From Micromonospora_E sp048060115 (GTDB lineage Bacteria; Actinomycetota; Actinomycetes; Mycobacteriales; Micromonosporaceae), in contig NZ_JBHMIM010000031.1 in NCBI RefSeq assembly GCF_048060115.1, forward strand, positions 1 through 64,000: 64,000 nucleotides of DNA. Reading direction: 5' to 3'. The position numbers were made by a program, and so were the translations under genes. Of the stretch, positions 59,701 through 64,000 are shown piece by piece. Every line of letters begins with the position of its first letter. Position 1 is the first letter of the stretch. The notes beneath the pieces were generated by a model, which was not told the origin of the DNA, made no database searches, and was given only the letters and a program-made list of their open reading frames with translations.

Positions 59701-59931
59701 CAGCGCGAACGCGGTGTCACCGGCGGCCAGCATGACGACGGCAGCCGCCAGGCACCACCACGCCACGGCCTGTTTCGGCCGGTAGCGACGGATACCGAAC
59801 GCGATGCAACTCGCGCTCAGCGTACCCAACGCCGGCCAGAGAATCGGATGCCAGCTGGGAGCGGCGAAGATCCCGACGGACAACAGGAACATCACCGTGG
59901 CATATCCGCCGGTGAGCTTGCGGACCGACAC
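56755..59931 (-). CDS. Membrane diguanylate cyclase/phosphodiesterase (GGDEF-EAL)
   Basis: 1058 aa. The N-terminal part contains about eight to ten transmembrane helices (residues about 8-330). A GAF-like region and a PAS domain (about 520-640) follow, then GGDEF (703-707, in ARLGGDEFAAL) and EAL (830-832, in GLEALLRW). Key EAL residues are kept: SVNVSARQF, LELTES, DDFGTGFSSLSYL, KIDRSF and EGIET. Both enzymatic sites therefore look active on cyclic di-GMP. The start GTG 59931 has GGGAGG four bases upstream; the longer reading adds a non-membrane stretch without such a signal. Role in signalling or development unknown. Confidence 0.93.
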   Translation of the reverse strand: MSVRKLTGGYATVMFLLSVGIFAAPSWHPILWPALGTLSASCIAFGIRRYRPKQAVAWWCLAAAVVMLAAGDTAFALFPGSPVAELCYLTVFALTATGLFTLTRSNRMIGDRARLLDVLTFLCAATLLAWIFIVGPYITAAGMSPIGRSLLAAYALGDLLILAVMIRLLAMEPRTPALLLLLVGAGGMLVSDILYGLTTLGEQWQPGGPIEVGWLLLYVCWGAAGLQPSMAQMSEPVDVEQGKVSAPWAVLLILATMIAPTILLIESLTGRIRDGAMLAITSAVVFSLVLSRFGDVLAAHRQTVRREQGLRDACAALVSAADAAEVDQAIRAGLRQIVPAGAEHRLVLVLNQSGGVPALAGSIWGPSVPVTATGALLPSAAAVRRTRMLRRPALTPMLANQLGSFPFALLCPLVLPERLLPAPVPAQSSARRRSTDRRPDPRPAVAGRAALGPRAGVLLVSAETAVLGVLRDAIEVLTGHAAMALERIRLSDEINQRDAEAYFRTLVHSSVDIILIVEDDGRIRYASPAVQTVLGRPATDCGMVTDLVDLDDHEQVIEGLAMVRSSGEAHDWQDWQLRHADGTAVQVEVSCRDLRSDRTVRGLVLTLRDVTERRRLERELTHRAFHDSLTGLANRVLFHDRVQQAVARAQRGNHTVGVLFIDLDDFKVVNDTMGHQSGDELLVAVANRLAATLGSADMAARLGGDEFAALVDDAEDPAEAEQMAQRLVSAFTEPFRLAGRLVGGAVSVGVATTADAVGTDELMRHADLALYVAKDEGKGRWRRFQPALHVSLVHRMELRTTLERADVETDFVVEYQPIVELATGCAVGLEALLRWRHPTLGLLRPDQFIDVAEETGLIEPIGDWVLRRAIAAAAQWQVCLPAGTVPYVSVNVSARQFRAAGFVAKVRQQLTEGGLPAESVMLELTESLLLESDDHIWSDLAQLRELGLRMAIDDFGTGFSSLSYLRQLPIDVVKIDRSFTAEMAFSTRQRSLVDGIIRLAHTLGLAVVAEGIETVADRNLLGDLGCGFGQGYLFSRPLAQRDATAWLAGGQPVGSILP

Positions 59932-60178
59932 GAGCCTCCCTCGGGCCGAAAGTGAACAGCCGCAGCGCGCCGGCTGGCGGATCAGCGTCCGGCGAGCATC
60001 CGGACAAACATCCACCGCTCGGTTTACCAGTCCAGCAAGGCGTTGGCCATACTTCTGCCGGGCAATGGTCGACAACGATGAGTCGCCAACAAGGGACACG
60101 ATTTCCGGTATTGCCCAAGTGACCGTCGAGTATGGTGGCGTCCACCTGGGCAGACGATTTACCTCGCCGACGGGCGGA

Positions 60179-60850
60179 TCAACTCGGCCGGCCGAGTGCC
60201 GCAGGCGCGGAGATGGTGAACCTGGCCTCGACGACGGCGTGCACCGTCTGTACCTGTGGGTCGAGGTCGAGCTGCGGAGTGGACTCGGCGGCCAGGTCCA
60301 TCGCGGCGAATCCGTGACCGCCGCCGCGCACCATCATCGGCTGCGGTGCCGCCATGCCGTGGTCGGCCAGCTCGACCAGCCCGGTCACCTCGGCTCCGAG
60401 CGCGTCGGCGTAGTCGCGCGCACGGGCGATCGCCTCGTCGATGGCCGCCCGGCGAGCCTGACCGAACTCCGGGCTGGCCGGGCGCAGCGACCACCAGGGT
60501 CCGCCGATCTGGACCTGGTCCTGATCGGCCAGCCGCAGCATCAGCTCGCCGAGCACGGTGAAGTCGACGACCGTGACGGTGGTGGTGACGCTGGCGTGAT
60601 AGGCGGCGACCCGCTCGCCGGAGCGCTTCCACTCGGGCCGCACCAGCAGCGACCCGGACTCGCGGCGCTCGATCGCCGCACCGTAGCCGTCGATCAACGC
60701 ACGGACCGCGTCGCCCCGCTCGGCGAGTCGTTCCAGCGTGCCGGGGCGGTCCCGACCCCGGGCCGCGACGGTCACCGCGAACCGGGCCAGCTCCGGCTGG
60801 ACCTCCCGGGTCACCTCGCCTCGCACCGCCACCACCGCAGCGTCCACCAT
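60179..60850 (-). CDS. SIMPL-domain (DUF541) protein
   Basis: 223 aa. DUF541/SIMPL fold: VVAVRGEVTREVQPELARF at the start, then AIDEAIARARDYADALG and the C-terminal VVEARFTISAP strand, typical of the family. No signal peptide is seen, unlike many Gram-negative relatives. ATG 60850. It lies 43 bp downstream of dapC on the same strand and may be cotranscribed. Function unclear. Confidence 0.85.
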   Translation of the reverse strand: MVDAAVVAVRGEVTREVQPELARFAVTVAARGRDRPGTLERLAERGDAVRALIDGYGAAIERRESGSLLVRPEWKRSGERVAAYHASVTTTVTVVDFTVLGELMLRLADQDQVQIGGPWWSLRPASPEFGQARRAAIDEAIARARDYADALGAEVTGLVELADHGMAAPQPMMVRGGGHGFAAMDLAAESTPQLDLDPQVQTVHAVVEARFTISAPAALGRPS

Positions 60851-60893
60851 GCGGCCAGCCTAGCCGAGCCGAGCCGTACCGACGCAGCGCCGG

Positions 60894-62036
60894 TCAGCCG
60901 AGCCGGTCCACCGCGGAGGTCACCCGCTCGTCGCTGGCCGTCAGCGCGACCCGGACGTGACGCTGGCCGGCCGGACCGTAGAAGGCGCCGGGCGCGACGA
61001 GGATGCCTCGCTCGGCGAACCAGTCCACCGTCGACCAGCAGTCCTCGTCCCGACTGACCCACAGGTACAGCCCGGCGGTGGAGTGCACGACGGTGAAGCC
61101 GGCACCGGTGAGCGCGGCGCGCAGCTGGTCGCGGCGGACCGCGTAGCGCCGCTTCTGGTCCGCCACGTGCTTGTCGTCGGTCAGCGCGGCGACCATCGCC
61201 GCCTGCACCGGAGCCGGCACGATCATGCCGGCGTGCTTGCGGACCGCGAGCAACTCGCCGACGATCGCCGGGTCACCGGCGACGAACCCGGCCCGGTACC
61301 CGGCCAGGTTGCTGCGCTTGGAGAGCGAATGTACGGCGAGCAGACCGGTCAGGTCACCGCCGTGGACCCCGTCGCTGAGCACCGAGACGGGTTGCGCCTC
61401 CCAGCCGAGCGCGTGGTAGCACTCGTCGCTGGCGACGATCGCGCCGCGCTCGCGCGCCCAGTCGACGACCTTGCGCAGGTGGCCGGCGGGCAGCACCTGG
61501 CCGGTCGGGTTGCCCGGCGAGTTGACCCACACCAGACCGACCCGGGTCGACGGCCCGAGAGCGGTCAGCGAATCGGTGCGGACCACCTCGGCACCGGCCA
61601 GCCGGGCACCCACCTCGTAGGTCGGATAGCAGACCGACGGCACCACCACGACGTCGCCCGGGCCGAGCCCGAGCAGGGTGGGCAGCCAGGCCACCAGTTC
61701 CTTGGAACCGATGGTCGGCAGCACCCCGAGCCCGTCGGCCGGTGCGCCGCACTCCCGTACGCACCAGTCCCGGATCGTGTCGCGCAGCCGCGCATGGCCG
61801 GCGGTCATCGGATAGCCGGGGGTGTCGGTGGCAGCCCGTAGCGCGTCCTGGATCACCGCCGGCACCGGATCGACGGGCGTGCCGACCGAGAGGTCGACGA
61901 TGCCGTTCCGGTGCCGGGCGGCCTTGGACTTGACCGGCTCCAGCCGATCCCAGGGAAAGTCCGGCAGGCCGGCCGCGACCGACCCGCCGGCCCGGCGCCG
62001 CCACCCGGCGGCCGATCCTGCCGGCGACCCGGTCAG
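60894..62036 (-). CDS. dapC: Succinyldiaminopimelate aminotransferase (DapC)
   Basis: About 380 aa, fold-type I PLP enzyme. It makes N-succinyl-LL-diaminopimelate from the keto acid and glutamate. Landmarks are IVDLSVGTPVDPVP, WVNSPGNPTGQVLP, ASDECYHALGW, SLSKRSNLAGYRAGF (PLP lysine) and the C-terminal RVALTASDE (substrate Arg). No ATG, GTG or TTG occurs in frame between the ferredoxin stop and the first conserved block. The CTG at 62036, which overlaps the fdxA stop as CTGA, is my best start and fits the coupled pattern seen elsewhere. An upstream ATG inside fdxA (62168) is the alternative. Confidence 0.9.
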   Translation of the reverse strand: MTGSPAGSAAGWRRRAGGSVAAGLPDFPWDRLEPVKSKAARHRNGIVDLSVGTPVDPVPAVIQDALRAATDTPGYPMTAGHARLRDTIRDWCVRECGAPADGLGVLPTIGSKELVAWLPTLLGLGPGDVVVVPSVCYPTYEVGARLAGAEVVRTDSLTALGPSTRVGLVWVNSPGNPTGQVLPAGHLRKVVDWARERGAIVASDECYHALGWEAQPVSVLSDGVHGGDLTGLLAVHSLSKRSNLAGYRAGFVAGDPAIVGELLAVRKHAGMIVPAPVQAAMVAALTDDKHVADQKRRYAVRRDQLRAALTGAGFTVVHSTAGLYLWVSRDEDCWSTVDWFAERGILVAPGAFYGPAGQRHVRVALTASDERVTSAVDRLG

Positions 62037-62359
62037 TGCGCGTCCCCGCGCGGCGGCTGGGCCGCGACGAAGGGGTTGTCCTTCTCGATCTTGCCGACCT
62101 TGGAGGCACCGCCGGGCGAACCGAGATCCTCGAAGAACTGGTAGTTCGCGGTGGTGTATTCCTTCCACTGCTCCGGCACGTCATCCTCGTAGAAGATCGC
62201 CTCGACCGGGCAGACCGGCTCGCAGGCACCGCAGTCGACGCACTCATCGGGGTGGATGTAGAGCATCCGGTTGCCCTCGTAGATGCAGTCGACCGGGCAC
62301 TCCTCGATGCATGCCTTGTCGAGCACATCCACGCACGGCTCGGCGATGATGTAGGTCAC
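62033..62359 (-). CDS. fdxA: 7Fe ferredoxin (FdxA/FdxC type)
   Basis: 108 aa electron carrier with [3Fe-4S] and [4Fe-4S] clusters. By comparison with 7Fe ferredoxins, Cys9, Cys17 and Cys50 ligate the 3Fe cluster and Cys21, Cys40, Cys43 and Cys46 the 4Fe cluster; Cys25 is the extra free cysteine. The C-terminal extension contains FFEDLGSPGGASKVG. GTG start at 62359 with AAGGAAGG upstream. Its stop overlaps the dapC start, the conserved ferredoxin-dapC pair of actinobacteria. Confidence 0.95.
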   Translation of the reverse strand: MTYIIAEPCVDVLDKACIEECPVDCIYEGNRMLYIHPDECVDCGACEPVCPVEAIFYEDDVPEQWKEYTTANYQFFEDLGSPGGASKVGKIEKDNPFVAAQPPRGDAH

Positions 62360-62438
62360 TGGCCTTCCTTCCCGCACGACATGCCGCGATCGCCCGCGGC
62401 GTTCCGAGCCTAGTATCTCGCCGGGAAGGAGGTCGATC

Positions 62439-63500
62439 GTGCTCCGGCCACAAGATGTGGGACGCCGCGTGGTAGTCCGCAAAATTATAGGTGTTGGCGG
62501 AGATCGTCCGCTCTTTACCGACCTACTCGGCCTGCTGGCCGAGTTGACCGAGACCGAACTCACGGTGCTGACCCGGCACGGGCCGCAGCGGGTCGCCCGC
62601 GCCGACGTGCACCGCAGCAAGTTGGTACCGCCGACGACCAACCCGAGCGCGGTACGCGCCGCGCGGCGGGAGGCGGACGAGATCGGCCGGCTGGAGCTCA
62701 CCGCGAACGAGTCCTGGCCGGCGGCGGTGCAGCACCGGCTCGGCGACTGGCTGCTGCGCGCCACCGACGGGTGGACCGGCCGGGCGAACTCGGCGCTGCC
62801 GCTGGGCGATCCGGGCCGGCCGCTGGCCGAGGCGGTGGACGCGGTCGACGCCTGGTACGCCGAGCACGGCCTGCCAGCACAGTTCAACGTACCGCTGCCG
62901 GCCGCCGCCGCGGTCGCGACCGAGCTCGCCGGCCAGGGCTGGCAGGCCCGGCCGCTGACGCTGGTCCAGACCGCGCAACTGACCGACGTCGTCACCCGCG
63001 CGAGTGACCGGACCGACCCGGGGAACGACCGGACCGAGCCGGCGACGCGACGACGCGGGCTGCCACCGGTACGCCTGGACCGTGAGCCGTCCGACGAGTG
63101 GCTCGCCGTCGTGGCGGCCAGCAGGTCGCCCGGCGGTCCGCTGCCGCCCGCCGCGCACAGGCTGCTCACCGGAGCACCGCACGTACGGTTCGCGCACCTG
63201 CGGCAGGACGGTGAGTTGGTCGCCGTCGCCCGCGCGACGGTCAGCGCCGACCGCAGGTGGTGCGCTGTCGCGCTGCTGGCGGTCACCCCGGCCGCCCGCC
63301 GCCACGGGCTTGCCACCCACGTGCTGCGGGCGGTGGCCGGCTGGGCGCACGACGAGATGGGCGCCCGACACGCCTTCCTGCAGGTCGAGCAGCGCAACCC
63401 GGCGACCGCGCTCTACCTTCGACTCGGGTTCACCACCCATCACGTCTACCTGCCGTGGCGACGGACGGTCAGCGGCGAACCACCCGGCGGGGCTTGCTGA
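62439..63500 (+). CDS. GNAT-family N-acetyltransferase
   Basis: 353 aa. An N-terminal beta-rich segment (about 1-65, LRPQDVGRRVVVRKI, TELTVLTRHGPQRVARADV) is followed by two GNAT-like halves. The C-terminal half (about 205-340) has the acetyl-CoA pyrophosphate loop AARRHGLATHVL and QRNPATALYLRLGF. GTG start at 62439 with AAGGAGG upstream. Divergent from fdxA (79 bp). The 3' end overlaps the convergent membrane-protein gene by 32 bases. Substrate unknown. Confidence 0.88.
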   Translation: MLRPQDVGRRVVVRKIIGVGGDRPLFTDLLGLLAELTETELTVLTRHGPQRVARADVHRSKLVPPTTNPSAVRAARREADEIGRLELTANESWPAAVQHRLGDWLLRATDGWTGRANSALPLGDPGRPLAEAVDAVDAWYAEHGLPAQFNVPLPAAAAVATELAGQGWQARPLTLVQTAQLTDVVTRASDRTDPGNDRTEPATRRRGLPPVRLDREPSDEWLAVVAASRSPGGPLPPAAHRLLTGAPHVRFAHLRQDGELVAVARATVSADRRWCAVALLAVTPAARRHGLATHVLRAVAGWAHDEMGARHAFLQVEQRNPATALYLRLGFTTHHVYLPWRRTVSGEPPGGAC

Positions 63501-63933
63501 GCTTGGTCTCGGCGTACCGCTTGAGCGACTGCGACCGGTGATCCCAGCCAAGGGCGATCAACACCAGGTAGCCCAGCAGCACCCCACCGGCGGAGAACCC
63601 GGCATAGAGCCACACCTGGGAGAAGAACGCCCCGGCGCCGTTGGAGAACGGATGGTCGCCGTTGACGAACGGCCCGACGAAGATGGTCAGCACCAGCGCG
63701 CCCAGGATCGCCAACGCCACGTCGCCGCCCCATCGCTCGACCGGCCGACGTCGCCCCCAGACGAACGCCACCAGGCCGAGGACGATCCCGATGACCAGGA
63801 ACATGGCCAGCGAAAGCCGGTCCTGCATCTCCGCGTCGGCGTCCAGGGCGAACCGGGAGACCAGCCGGGCCACGACGTTGACCGCGAACAGCACACCGGC
63901 GAGCACGCCGACCGGCAGCCATCGCTGCCTCAT
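63469..63933 (-). CDS. Small integral membrane protein (154 aa)
   Basis: Four predicted transmembrane helices (for example LPVGVLAGVLFAVNVVARL, LAMFLVIGIVLGLVAFVWG, VALAILGALVLTIFVGP). A basic C-terminal tail follows. ATG 63933 begins MRQRWLPVG with GGGAGG six bases upstream; a longer in-frame reading lacks that spacing. Unrecognised function, conserved-looking in actinobacteria. It converges with the GNAT gene, sharing 32 bases at the 3' ends. The last 67 bases of the window contain no feature. Confidence 0.8.
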   Translation of the reverse strand: MRQRWLPVGVLAGVLFAVNVVARLVSRFALDADAEMQDRLSLAMFLVIGIVLGLVAFVWGRRRPVERWGGDVALAILGALVLTIFVGPFVNGDHPFSNGAGAFFSQVWLYAGFSAGGVLLGYLVLIALGWDHRSQSLKRYAETKLSKPRRVVRR

Positions 63934-64000
63934 CTGCACCTCCCACATCCGTCACCCGCGCCGCGGGCATGACACGCCATCGACACAGGCGAGTTTCCGT

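Noticed and set aside
56728..59955. 1075-codon plus-strand open frame
   Set aside because: Exact antisense shadow of the GGDEF-EAL gene, which has clear domains. GC-rich codon bias leaves long antisense frames open; the translation is Arg/Gln-rich without domains.
1..64000. CRISPR arrays, integrases, transposases and prophage genes
   Set aside because: No regularly spaced repeats and no matching protein motifs found on either strand.

Overview
This is a high-GC actinobacterial chromosome segment, most likely from a member of the Micromonosporaceae. GC-rich codon use, frequent GTG and TTG starts, two XRE/DUF397 regulator pairs, WhiB7, mycoredoxin, AdnAB, and a gene order from about 15.4 to 49 kb resembling the Mycobacterium tuberculosis Rv3193c-Rv3202c neighbourhood all point this way. 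Genus is not certain from sequence alone.

Left accessory region (1-11.2 kb). A small membrane CxxC protein faces an XRE/DUF5753 regulator with its DUF397 partner. These are followed by a translationally coupled SLOG-fold protein and a short-chain dehydrogenase carrying two compensating frameshifts. On the minus strand lies a complete type I restriction-modification operon in the order hsdR-hsdS-hsdM, with ATGA/GTGA start-stop overlaps. Downstream in the same direction is a distinctly AT-richer gene encoding a CBS-pair protein with a C-terminal HEPN-like Rx4H motif, interrupted by one in-frame TGA.

Toxin-like gene (11.3-15.0 kb). A 1244-residue secreted protein joins a pectate-lyase-like beta-helix, a CdtB-like (cytolethal distending toxin B) nuclease domain with all expected catalytic residues, and a ricin-type beta-trefoil-like C-terminus. 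I regard this as the most interesting object in the window. It is followed by a strong hairpin terminator and an initiator tRNA-fMet gene.

Conserved core (15.3-49 kb). UPF0182 membrane protein, PDZ/Lon-type protease, DUF2342 zincin-like protein, a DUF2064-like protein, a YgjP-type metallopeptidase, DUF5679 zinc-ribbon protein, a ThiF-like protein preceded by three DnaA boxes, an ABC1/AarF kinase, whiB7 with a terminator-containing leader, uvrD2, and mycoredoxin with a SigR/SigH-type promoter. Then come a second XRE/DUF397 pair, nudC coupled to an M16 peptidase pair, small membrane proteins, a GH15 enzyme coupled to glucose-6-phosphate dehydrogenase, a DEAD-box helicase, a cold-shock protein, and adnB/adnA helicase-nucleases.

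Right part (49-64 kb). Two LOG-family proteins, lysine/peptidoglycan precursor genes (dapE and dapD divergent; dapC coupled to the 7Fe ferredoxin fdxA), a secreted subtilisin-like protease, a membrane GGDEF-EAL protein with both motifs intact, a SIMPL-domain protein, a GNAT acetyltransferase and a small membrane protein. A long palindromic element (GATCTTGCAYTTATCG arms) occurs twice, at 15.3 kb and 53.1 kb. No CRISPR array, transposase, integrase or rRNA gene was seen.
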